A DNA stretch of 64,000 nt from Vitellaria paradoxa. Its lineage: Eukaryota; Streptophyta; Magnoliopsida; Ericales; Sapotaceae. Of this stretch, positions 25,624-36,251 are shown one piece after another. Under the pieces are notes generated by a model. It searched no databases. It worked only from the letters and a program-made list of their open reading frames with translations, and was not told the DNA's origin. Both the position numbers and the translations under genes were made by a program. How positions within the stretch are numbered: position 1 is the stretch's first letter; each line of letters begins with the position of its first letter. Location of the stretch: contig CM034236.1 of assembly GCA_019916065.1 (NCBI GenBank), positions 14,213,167 to 14,277,166 of the forward strand. The letters are read 5' to 3'.

Positions 25624-28600
25624 ATGGCTAGATGTGAAAGAGGTAGAAATCAAAGGAATCAACCTAGTGGTTAGAATCCTAATATTCCAGGTGTTGGGCA
25701 TAAGGATTTTCATGAGGTGTCATTGGCTGATAGTGAATTTTCACAACTGACATATGAACAGATGATGTAGTTTATGGCGGCCTAGTGGGCCTAGATGCAA
25801 GGGTTAGCTGTACCGGTAACAGCTCCTACCCCAGCAGTGGTAGCAACACTTGCACCTGGAGACACATCAATTATGGGAACTATCAGTCAGTTGAAGAAGT
25901 ATGATCCCCTTAAGTTCAATGGGGAAGTGGATTCAGTCGAGATAGAGAGATGGCTGGAAGAAATTTCAGAGATGGTGAAGACTTTAGATATAGAAGGTGA
26001 TGAAGTCAGAATCAAGGTGACAGCATGCTAGTTTCAAGGAGGTGTTGTTCATTGGTGGAGGTCCTACTAGGACACCATTGATATACATACTTTAACTTGA
26101 GAAACATTTCTTAAGAGATTTTTCCCTACAGTGATGAATGAGATGAAGGTCTAGAAATTTCTTACATTGGAGCAAGGAAACTTATCAGTATAGGAATATG
26201 AGAGGAAATTTGCAAAGTTGGCTAGATTTGCATCATAACTTATGCCAGATGATGTGGCTAGGGCTAAGAAGTTTGAATGGGGATTGAGTTCTTGCATCGA
26301 AAGGTAAAGTATTAGGTTGAGGCATCAAATTTATTCTAATGTGGTGGCAGCAGCTATCACGGTGGAGAGAGATGCTAATGACTTTAGATCCAAGGCTCGT
26401 GAAGGCCAAGGGCAAACTCACAGAGAGAGTATGACGCAAGAATATGGTTTCGGTTCTAGATAAAGAAAAAGAAAAGAGAAGGCTAGTGGTTCTAGAAGGA
26501 GATTTTAGTAATATCAACAGCTTCTCTATTAGAAGAAAAGTGGTTCTAGTTAAGGATCAGGTTTAGGCTCATCGGGTGGTCAGTGGCGACAACAGTTTCA
26601 GTCTCTTTAGAGGGGAAGATTTCATGATTAAGTTGGACAGAGACTGTGTTACAAGTGTAATCAACCTGGACATTTGGTAGCTAATTGTCTATTTGGGAAG
26701 ATGTCACAAGGAAGTGTTGAGCCAGGTGCTCAACAGATTAATTTTATCAAACTCAACAGTATCCACTGAAGCCTACACCACCTATGCAACAGATTTAGCA
26801 ATTCCAACAACCGCATGGTGGTGGCAGTGGTCAACGAGGGAAAAGTAAAGGTAATGGCAGCTCAGGGAGTCAGAGGACTCAGGGGTGTGCCTATGTACTG
26901 ATGCTACGAGATGAGACTCCAGATGCTTCTGTAATACGCGATATATTTCTTTTATTTAGCACTTGGGTGCATGTTTTATTTGATATAGGTGCATCACATT
27001 CATTCATTTCACGTGCTTGTGTGAAGACTTTGGGTTTGGCAACCGAGAGGTTAGAAGAGCCTATGTTTGTAGATTCTCCAACAGGTGGCAATTCTTTAGT
27101 GAATTGGATCTGTAAGGATTATGTTTAACAATTGGGTGATGTTTAATGATGGATTGATTTGAGGGTTTTGAAGATGAGAGAGTTTGATGTGATTTTGGGA
27201 ATGGATTGGCTATTTACTTATCGGATGATAGTAGATTATTACCATAAGTTAGTGAAAGCTATTCTACCTGATGGTACTATGGTTAAGATTTGGGGTAAGA
27301 CAAGAGTAGTTTTGCCTTCTCTATTATTTGACACCAGGTGCGTGAAAAAGTTTTCTGGTTTATTGGCCAATTTAAGATTGAATGTGAAAAACTCCAAACA
27401 CTTTCTTCTAAGAATTGTTTGTGAGTATGAAGATGTATTTTCTGAGGAATTGTGTGAGTTACCTCCTCATAGGGAGATTGAATTTTGTATAGATCTTGTG
27501 CGGGGAGTTTCTTTTATTTTTGTGGTACCGTACCGTATGGCACCGACAGAGTTGAAAGAATTGAAAGTTCAGTGGAATGATTTGTACACTCAAGGTTTTA
27601 TTTGACCTAGTACATTGTTGTGGGTAGTATTGGTAGTTTTTGCGAAGAAGGAGGATAAGACCTTAAGGCTTTGTGTTGATTATCATTGTTGAACTCGGTG
27701 ACTATTAAGAATAAATATTCGTTGTCGATGGTAGACGATTTGTTTTAGTAACTGCGAGGATCAGCTCGTTTTTATAAGATTGATCTTTGGTCGGGTTATC
27801 ATCAGTTGAGGATTCGAGAGGAAGATATTCCTAAAATGGCATTTTGTACCCAGTATGGTCATTTTGAGTTTGTGACTATGTCATCTGGGTTAATGAATGC
27901 TCCAGCTGTGTTTATGGATTTGATGAATAGGATTTTTCTGACCCTATTTGGATTGGTTTGTAGTGGTATTCATTGATGATATTTTGATTTATTCTCATAA
28001 TAAGTATGAGCATGAGTAATATTTGAGGACAGTTTTGCAGATATTTTGGGATCATAAGTTGTATGCTAAGGCTAGTGAATGTGAATTCTGGTTATCCACG
28101 GTAAAGTTTTTCGGTCATATGGCTTCTGGTCAAGGAATTGTAGTGGATCTTTCCAAGGTTTTAGTTGTGTTAGATTGGCCGTGGCCAAGGTTTATTTTTG
28201 AAGTTCATAGTTTCTTGGGTTTGGCAGGTTATTATCGCTGTTCATCAAAGATTTTCCTTCATTAGCGGGTCCATTAACTCAGTTGACTCGGAAAGGAGTT
28301 AGATTTGAATGGGATAATGTTTGTGAGAATGCTTTTAATGAATTGAAGTAGAAATTAATTAAGGATCCAATATTGATTATGCTTGAACGTGGAATAGGAT
28401 ATTTGATATCTTGTGATGCTTCACGTGAAGGTTTGGGATATGTCTTGATACGAAATGATCAGGTTGTGGCGTATGAGTCTAAGCAGTTAAAACTGCATGA
28501 GAAGAATTACCTTACACATGATTTGGAGTTGGCTGCAGTAGTTTTTGCTTTAAAGACTTGGTGGCATTATTTGTATGTTGAAAGGTTTAATGTTTATTCA

Positions 28601-30311
28601 GATCACAAAAGTTTACAGTATTTGTTTACTTGGCATGATTTGAATATAAGACCGAAGAGATGGATGGGATACTTAGAGGATTATGATTTTAATCTTCAGT
28701 ATCATCCAGGGAAAGCTAATGTGGTGGCTGATACTTTGAGCAGGAAGTCGCAAAGTTTGGCATCTATGATGGTTCATTCTCAGTGGCGTCTTCAGGAAGA
28801 TGTTGGTGGTTTTGAATTTGGGTGAGACAATGATGATGAGGATGGAACCACCTACACTAGTTTGAATTGTTTGCAAGTGATGCCTATGTTGTTAACACGG
28901 GTTATTGAGGCTCAATAAAATGATCAATATTGTCAGAAGTTGAGGTATTATTTATCTTCGGGACAGGAAACTGAATGTTAGATTTTGTCTGTAGAAGGGT
29001 ATTTGAAATTTAAAGGTAAGATTTTTGTGCCTAATGTAAATGGAATTCAAGAAGAAAAATACTCCAGGAATTTTATCATTCGAGATTTGCAGTACATCTT
29101 AGAGGAACTAAAATGTATAAGGATTTGGGACGTCAGTACTGGTGGAGCAGTATAAAACGTGATATTGCGGAATATGTATCTCATTGCCTAATTTATCAGC
29201 AAGTAAAAACCGAACACCAAAGACCGGCTGGTTTGTTACAACTATTGGTAGTGGCACAGTGAAAGTGGGACTATGTAACTATGGATTTTGTGACGAGTCT
29301 GTCGAGGGCTCGTAAGAGACATAACACTATTTGGGTGATTGTAGATCGATTGGCTAAGTTGGCCCATTTTCTACCTATTTGGAATAAGGATTCTATAGAA
29401 GAGCAGTGTCAGTTCTATATTCGTGAGATTATTCGATTACATGGAACACCTTTGTCAATTGTGTCAGACCGAGATCCCGTGTTTATAGCACAATTTTGGT
29501 AGAGTTTGCAGGAGGCACTAGGGACTCAATTGTGTTTAGTATAGCTTTTCATCTGTAGACAGATGGACAGTCCGAGCGGACTATTCAGATTTTGGAAGAT
29601 ATGCTCAGATTTTGCTTGTTGACTTTAGGAGGAAATTGGGAGAGCCATTTGCCATTGATTGAATTGGTGTATAACAATAGTTGTCAAACGAGTATTGGTA
29701 TGGCTCCATATGAGGCTTTGTATGGATGACCTTGTAGATCTCCATTGTGTTAGGTTGAAGCTTGAGAACCTGTGATGGTTGGTCTTGATTTGGTGAGACA
29801 GGCATTAAAGAAGATTCAAGTGATCTAATAGAAACTTCTGACGGCTTAGAGTAGATAGAAAGTTATATGGATAAATGGAGATTAGAGTTTCAGGTTGGTG
29901 ATTTTATGTTTTTGAAAATTTCACTAAGGCAGGGCATAGTTCGATTTAGAAAATGTGGAAAGCTTTAGCCGTATTGGACCTTTTGAGATTATTTGGAGAA
30001 TTGGTAAGGTAGCATACAAATTGGCGTTTCCTCTACAGTTAGCTCGGGTTCATAATGTGTTCCACGTATCTATGCTTCGAAAGTACATACTGGATCCTTC
30101 TCATGTGATTAATTGGGAAGAGTTAGATATTGAGAAGGATGTAACTTTTGAGAATCTGCCAGTTCGGATTGAGAATAGGTGTGAATAGGTTTTGCGTAGC
30201 AAGACCATTCCTTTGATTCATGTGTTGTGGTGACATTGTAGATTTGACGAATCCACTTGGGAACGTGAGTTGGTGATGTAGTTGAAATACCCATCCATGT
30301 TTTTTGATTGA
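25624..30311 (+). pseudogene. Ty3 gag-pol, inactivated by many stop codons
   Basis: The Gag frame begins at ATG 25624 and stays in one frame for more than 830 bp, but carries stops at codons 49, 54, 57, 136, 149, 159, 177, 190, 205, 228 and 280. Later come a CCHC zinc knuckle at about 26646-26688 (CYKCNQPGHLVANC), a protease motif DIGASHSFIS near 26980, RT at about 27480-28260 with FIDD at about 27970, and RNase H at 28373-28760. Integrase covers about 28950-29900; its zinc-binding motif has lost a Cys (CLIYQQ), while the core still shows MDFV and SDRDP. The chromodomain-like C-terminus ends at TGA 30309. RT has small frameshifts. It makes no functional polyprotein. Confidence 0.93.
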
Positions 30312-30348
30312 AGTATGTTATATAAATTTTAAGGACGAAATTTTTATT

Positions 30349-30360
30349 AAGGGGGAAGGA
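30349..30360 (+). promoter_or_regulatory. Polypurine tract
   Basis: AAGGGGGAAGGA lies directly before the TG that opens the 3' LTR. This is the expected primer position for plus-strand synthesis. Confidence 0.9.
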
Positions 30361-32447
30361 TGTGATACCTGGTATTTAGTTTTCACTATTTATATGTTAT
30401 TTTGGGCCAGTAAATATTTATTTTGAGATTTAGTTAATTTTTTTTTCTCGGACCAAGTGTGGTCTGAATTGGTAATTAGTTGGATATCTGGGCCAAAGGC
30501 CTAGCTCTTTTTCTTTCATTTCTTTTCTTCTTTCTTTCTTTTTTTTTCTTTTCCTTTTTGTTTTGCTTGGTTGCCAGGGGAGAAAAGAGAAAAGAGAAAA
30601 AATATAGGGTAGAGAGAGAAAGTGCAATCTAGAGCAGAAGATCAGCAGATCGAGGTGGTATTCGAGACCACGAATGTCGTGGTGACGTTTGTTTCACATG
30701 ATTTGGCCCGAGATGAGAGAAATCAACTCTTGAAGGTTATGAGCTCAACTGGTTTTCCTCGATTTTCTTATTTTTGCTTCGGATTTGTGGTAAATGAGGC
30801 TCATATTCGTGTTCTAAATGTCATGAGGGTGATTTTGATATATATATATATGTGCGTGTGCGTGTGTGTGCACTTGATTTGGTTAATTATCATGTGATTT
30901 GAGCATATATATATGAATGTGGTTATATATATATGCATATAAATGTGAATATCTTGCATATATTTGACTTATTCTTTGATTAAATGATGAAGAAATAAGT
31001 GATTTGTATGTTTAAGTGCTTAGACATGAGTTATTGTTGAGATTGAAGCTTGAAATGGTGATTTGGGATTGGGTCTCGTTGAAAACGAACCCAGAATTGA
31101 ATTTTGGACTCTGTGGTCTAAACCGTCTGATTGAGTGTCCAGACCATAGCTTTGGTGTCCCAACCATTGCTCAGGTAATCCGGATCACAGTATGGTAGAA
31201 CTCTAAAAAAGTATAAAAACGAGTTTTTAAGTAAATTTTTGTGTCCAAATTGGATTATCATAAATTTCTACTGATGGAATAAATCCCAAATCATCATCAA
31301 GCCTAATAAGAATGTATTTTTAGATTGAGATGATATTTATTTACATGATTGAGCATATCTTGTGCATGGGGCTGGGATGGTATCATCTGGATTATGTTGA
31401 GAATATTGATTGGCCGAAAGTGCCAGATTTATGTTATGACGTGCAGAGGCACGAGTTATATATATGAACGAGATCTATAACTTGGGAAAAATAATAAAAT
31501 GAGATTTTAAAAATACCAGATGATCCCCAGTCGATATATATGACTAGAGTTTAGTCATTTGGAGTTGGGACGTTAATAATGAGATGTGATTATGAGATTT
31601 CCTCCGGACTGCAGCCGAACCCTACTTGAGATAAACAGATGCCTGACTAGGGATATAACACGGTTACCTAGCAAAAAAGCTAGGGGGTGTAACACAGTTT
31701 TCCTGTGTCTTACACCACTGAGGGTGTAACACGGTTCCCCATCTAGTATATAGATCGAGCTATATGTTTGTTGTGAGTATAAATGGTACAATTGGTAACC
31801 CCGTGTGCAGTGCTAAATGTCACCCGTCCTAGGATAAGGTTAGGAGTAGATGGAGATTAGAGAATTGCATTGGCCATTGTATTGCATGACATATGCATTG
31901 TTATATTATGTTTGGTTGATGTTGTTGTGAGTTATGCTACATGCTTGAGTATATTTACTAGTGCACACTTGCATGGTCCTATCTACTAGACAAGTTTGCT
32001 TATCACATCCATATTTCAGATGATCTGATGAGGCTTCATCCCATCCATATTTAAGATGATCTGGCGAGGCCAAGGAGTACTCACCCAGAGCTGAGTTGAG
32101 ACCGACGGATTGACTTAGCACATGATTTATTTATGTTGGATGACTGTATCTTTATTTGTGTGACTTGAGGTGTGGGTCCCAATCTTATTATATATGAGAC
32201 TGTATAATTATTAATGATGTTAATGCAACTGTATAGGCCTTGAATTGAGTCACCTGGGTGTAAAGTTATATTTATCGTGATTGATGTTATTTTTATTTAT
32301 TTAATATGGGAATGAGGAATGTGTTTATTAGCTCTGATGATTGTTATTACATTATGACTTAACCGTGGTATATGTTTTTATTTAATTCAATTAGTTCCTA
32401 TATTCCCATGCCAGTTCATCCTAGACAATTAAGTTAGGGGCGTGACA
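30361..32447 (+). repeat. 3' LTR of the Ty3 element
   Basis: Starts TGTGATACC and ends GGCGTGACA. It matches the 5' LTR along its length but carries many substitutions, and has its own partial duplication of a 'catccatatt..agatgatctg' segment at about 32007-32062. Confidence 0.95.
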
Positions 32448-32674
32448 AATCCCCTCTCCTAAGTTGCTCAAGAAAGAAGAGATTGACTCGGGAGAACTTG
32501 GAAATGCTGAAAACTTGTTACGATCAATATATGCACACCACCGCTAAACTAACACTCATCACATACTTAATATAACTTCAATTAAATACGAAAAGGAAAA
32601 GAATATTCAACTTAGATGACAAACTTAATCTCATTAACTTTCTTCCTCTCATTAATTTTCTGTTCTTTTTTATG

Positions 32675-32722
<48 letters not shown>

Positions 32723-34254
32723 GTTCTTCAAAGTGATGGTAAATGATGAAATGACATGGCCGGTGATATTAGAGGCTTACACTAGGTAAAATTAGGTAGG
32801 GGAATAATAAAGAAGAGATGCTCAGCCGAAAAACCAAAAAAGTGAGCTGCAACTATCAAATAGCTAATGTGACAATCCATACATACAGAATAGATCAATG
32901 TGTGGGCATGGACCTAGTACGTGCACATAGGAGAGAAGATAGGTGTGCACGGAGTCTCCCTAACCTCTTACTCAAACTTATACTCTATTATAAAAAAAAT
33001 CACAAATCAAAAATCAAGCAATTGAGTTAACCCATGCACGATTAAACTCATATCAATGTATCATCACATAAAACCATAATCCTATGCATCAAAAGTAAAT
33101 AATTTCAATAAAGATACGGGTCATGACTTTAGTTGTATTTGACCACCCATATTATAAGAATACAAAGCATGTTATACCTTGCAAAGTTCCTTGAGGGACA
33201 TCAGGTTTAGCTCAAATTGAGGCCTTATTTTGTAATATTAGTGTAATATTAATTATATTTCACTCTTGAATTATTTCATTTTATTGTCACCCATTTTACA
33301 TTTGGCTCTGATTAGGACAAGGTGTATGTTGACTTCATGTGATTGTATAATATTGTCTGTGTTCAAGTTACGAGATTCAGAGTGTGATGGACCCCATAAC
33401 CCATTAATTTAGTGAATCATATTAAATTGTGTAGTTTTTATAAACATCCAATTAATGTTATAAATAAGTGAAGTTAAATAAGCAATAAGCTAATCAAATT
33501 TGGTTTAAAAAAAATACGTATTTGTTAACAAGTGCTCAAGGGACACCTGTTAAGGGCTAATAAAAATATGTTATACAATAATATTTTTACACTTTTTTCA
33601 TGCACAACTCTATCAAAGTACGAGGTATTATTACATAGCATGTATTTATTGGTTCTTATAAGTGCTCCCGGGGCACAGGACCCTAAAAAATTTATCACAC
33701 TTCAAAATTTGTTTAAATTGATTTGTGTATGCCTCTCTAGTCGTTCATAAAATGTATTTCAATTAAGCTAATCAAACAAATTGATTCAAAATAATTTAAA
33801 TATTTTTAAAAAGAACCAATTTTAAATTATACTCGATACTAATCTTATTTGCATAATGAATTGACTTGCCAATTCAGTTTAAATTTGCAACCTTACTTCA
33901 ATTAGTAAAGATTTTGTTGTTGAACTAGCCCCATGTATCGTGCAAGCATAACTAGCTAAATACAAATTAATCATATAAACAGTTGCTAATGAATCAAGCA
34001 TTTGTTATGTTGCTAGCGAATAAATTCATTTATATTTATTTGATAAAATAAATGAACAAACTTGAGCACAATTTGATATAATTGTAAGCTTAATAAATAA
34101 AAAAGTTGAGTTTAGCTCAGCAAGGTAAGTATTCATGAATATGCTTGTTTACTATTCGCAAACATATACTAACCAACAAAAAGATATGTTACTGAACATA
34201 AAAGAATATTGGTTTAAGCTTGAAGTATTTGATTGTTTGTATGTTAATTAATAA
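32448..34254. other. Intergenic DNA with a (CA)n(TA)n microsatellite
   Basis: A (CA)n run followed by (TA)n occupies 32678-32722. Two direct copies of an 'aagtgctc..ggg.cac' phrase sit at about 33530 and 33658. The rest is AT-rich, with no gene or exon chain seen. Confidence 0.6.
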
Positions 34255-34593
34255 GGTGACATTTGGTTTACTTTTCTATTTTTTATTTTCTGTTTTTGTT
34301 TTATGCATTAAAAATCTCAAAACGAGAAAATAGAAAATGCTTTATTTTCCTTATTTTGAGATTTTTTTTTTATTTTTTGTTAAAAATTCTCAAAACGACT
34401 TTTTATCATTTTTCATTTCATGTGTAAACTCATTTTTAGTTTTTAAAAATAAATTTTAAAAACACAAGTAACCAAATAAATTTTGAACTGTTTTTCTTAT
34501 TTTCAAAAATACAAAATGAAAAATAAATTCAAAACAAAAAATAAAAAACAAATATAAAAAATAGAAAATAAAAAAAACAAACTAAATGAACCC
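34255..34593. mobile_element. Tourist-like MITE with TAA target duplication
   Basis: The left end GGTGACATTTGGTTTACTTT and the reverse-complemented right end GGGTTCATTTAGTTTGTTTT form an inverted repeat. The element is flanked on both sides by TAA (34252-34254 and 34594-34596), the 3-bp duplication typical of PIF/Harbinger-derived MITEs. The interior is a long A/T-rich foldback. Confidence 0.75.
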
Positions 34594-34828
34594 TAACTTG
34601 TTTATCAAATTAGAAAAACTTGTTTGCTTGTAAAGTATATTAATTATCAAGTTTGATTAGAAACTGACGAGCATGCTTATCTAAACACTCGCATGTAAAC
34701 TCGACAAAAACTTATGAATGTAATCCCTTATTATAATAGAACCAAGTTCAAGTTTGTTTGTGGGCTAGTTAGCCAAGTTTAAATACAATATTTCAATTTC
34801 ACAAATAAATCTTGAAAAATCAAAAATA

Positions 34829-35429
34829 TGTAGAAATCCTTAAAAACAAACGCAAACAAACAAAAGTAAAAGAGGCACAAGATTTAACGAGGTAAAACCC
34901 TAGAACCACTTCTAGATAAAAACCTTGAGTTTATAAAGCAACCATTCCTAAAAATCAATCCACAATAAAATCGAAAATTATAAGAGTTTATTGTCCAGAC
35001 TTGACTCGACACTCGTCCTAATCTAACTACTTCTTACTTGCTAGAATTCACTATAAATCTTCTCCTATGCGATTGATCCCGTTTCTTGAAACCGAACAGC
35101 ACCTCCTAGAACCCAGAAATATTCTTCTTTCTTCAAACGCTTGAAGCAATGATTGAATATTGTTCTTTGTTTGTCCCCACTTTTGATTGCCTCTTGCACA
35201 ATATGTTTTTTTTTTTTTTTTTTTCAGAAGTGTTAACACTAGATCTAGCAGAATATGTGATATATATATTCGTTCCACTTGTTCCCAATATGGAAACAAA
35301 ATTAGAATAAAATCTACTAGAATTTTTTCACTGAGGAACAATTTGACCAATCAAAACTCAATACGAAAATTATAAATATTATATGCTTATTGACTAACAA
35401 TTATCACACCTAAAAATTAAGCTTTACAA
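34829..35429 (-). mobile_element. Copia LTR, minus orientation, probably solo
   Basis: This 601-bp block matches the LTR at 62571-63229 almost end to end, including AAAGTAAAAGAGGCACA, GATTTAACGAGGTAAAACCC, CCTAGAACCACTTCTAG, GCACCTCCTAGAACCCAGA and ATATTCGTTCCA. On the minus strand it opens with TG (TGTAAAGC) and ends with CA. No polypurine tract or internal region flanks it, which fits a solo LTR. The target duplication is unclear. Confidence 0.7.
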
Positions 35430-36251
35430 ATCTAACAACTAAGTTTGAATATGCTACGAGACATTCCGACAAGACTTAGCGGCATATAAATTTTACGAGT
35501 TTTGACTGATTTCTAACTCCATGCATTGTAACCAACGAACCTTAAGGGGCCAACCAAGAGCTTAAAAGTAATTCATGAATGGTTCTTAGAACCTTCAATT
35601 GACATGTACTTCCACGGCCCAAATTAGTTTCCATTCTAGCGGTGTCGCTGACTAGATTGTCTCCTTTCACCGCCCACCACCAAGCCTCAAATTCATATGC
35701 ATGTGGTAAGAACTAGCAAGCAAGTTCCAACACATTCTCTGACCACAGCCAGGAATTCATCTAAAATTTTCACACTATCTTAATATTCCAATTCAATCAA
35801 AATTTCCCCTCTCTGAAAAAAAAAAAAAAAAAAAAAAACCTCAAATTCCACGGTCATGATCAAGCCATCTAAGACCAGAAGCTGGGACCCACAAGCGTGG
35901 AGAACCGCTAGAAGGGCAGATTCAGATCGCTTCCCTCCTAATGAAAGTGGGGACCTCAAAAAAAAAAAAAAAGAAAGAAAAAACCACTCAATTCAAATAC
36001 TGTGTCTTGGGAAAAATCGGAACAAAAAATCCAAGCCACCAGTACGTGTGGTTCCTATTGGAGCTTTGAACTCTCTCTCACAACACCAACCAAATAAAAA
36101 CCCAAGGCTCTCAAAGCTACAACACTGCAAAAAATTTTAGTATTATCTCTTCGCAACAACAAAAGAAACATCAACAGCTAGCCAAACAAACAAGCTAACA
36201 AAAACTTCAAGAAACCAAAGAGGAGGACTGTCTTTTGAGTTCTTCAATTCA
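35430..36251 (+). promoter_or_regulatory. Upstream region and 5' UTR of PGR5
   Basis: About 800 bp between the solo LTR and the PGR5 start codon. It has A-runs at 35817-35838 and 35958-35973. The last 100 bp or so before the ATG are A/C-rich, as in many plant 5' leaders. No TATA box or light-responsive element can be named with confidence. Confidence 0.4.

Larger units (their letters stand above)
23413..32447 (+). mobile_element. Full-length Ty3 LTR retrotransposon (Tekay/Del-type chromovirus), inactive
   Basis: The element has two LTRs (23413-25489 and 30361-32447), a primer-binding site, a gag-pol region in the order gag, protease, RT, RNase H, integrase, chromodomain-like end, and a polypurine tract. 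The flanking five bases are AATCA on the left and AATCC on the right, a target duplication with one change. Phrases such as [10 protein letters not shown] and the C-terminal region fit the Tekay/Del lineage. Many stops make it dead. The LTRs differ at about 8 of the first 70 positions, mostly transitions, so the insertion is old. Confidence 0.95.

Noticed and set aside
23413..32447. The Ty3 element considered as a possible endogenous pararetrovirus
   Set aside because: It has two LTRs, target duplication, PBS, PPT and the Ty3 domain order with integrase and a chromodomain-like end. Plant pararetroviruses lack LTRs and integrase.
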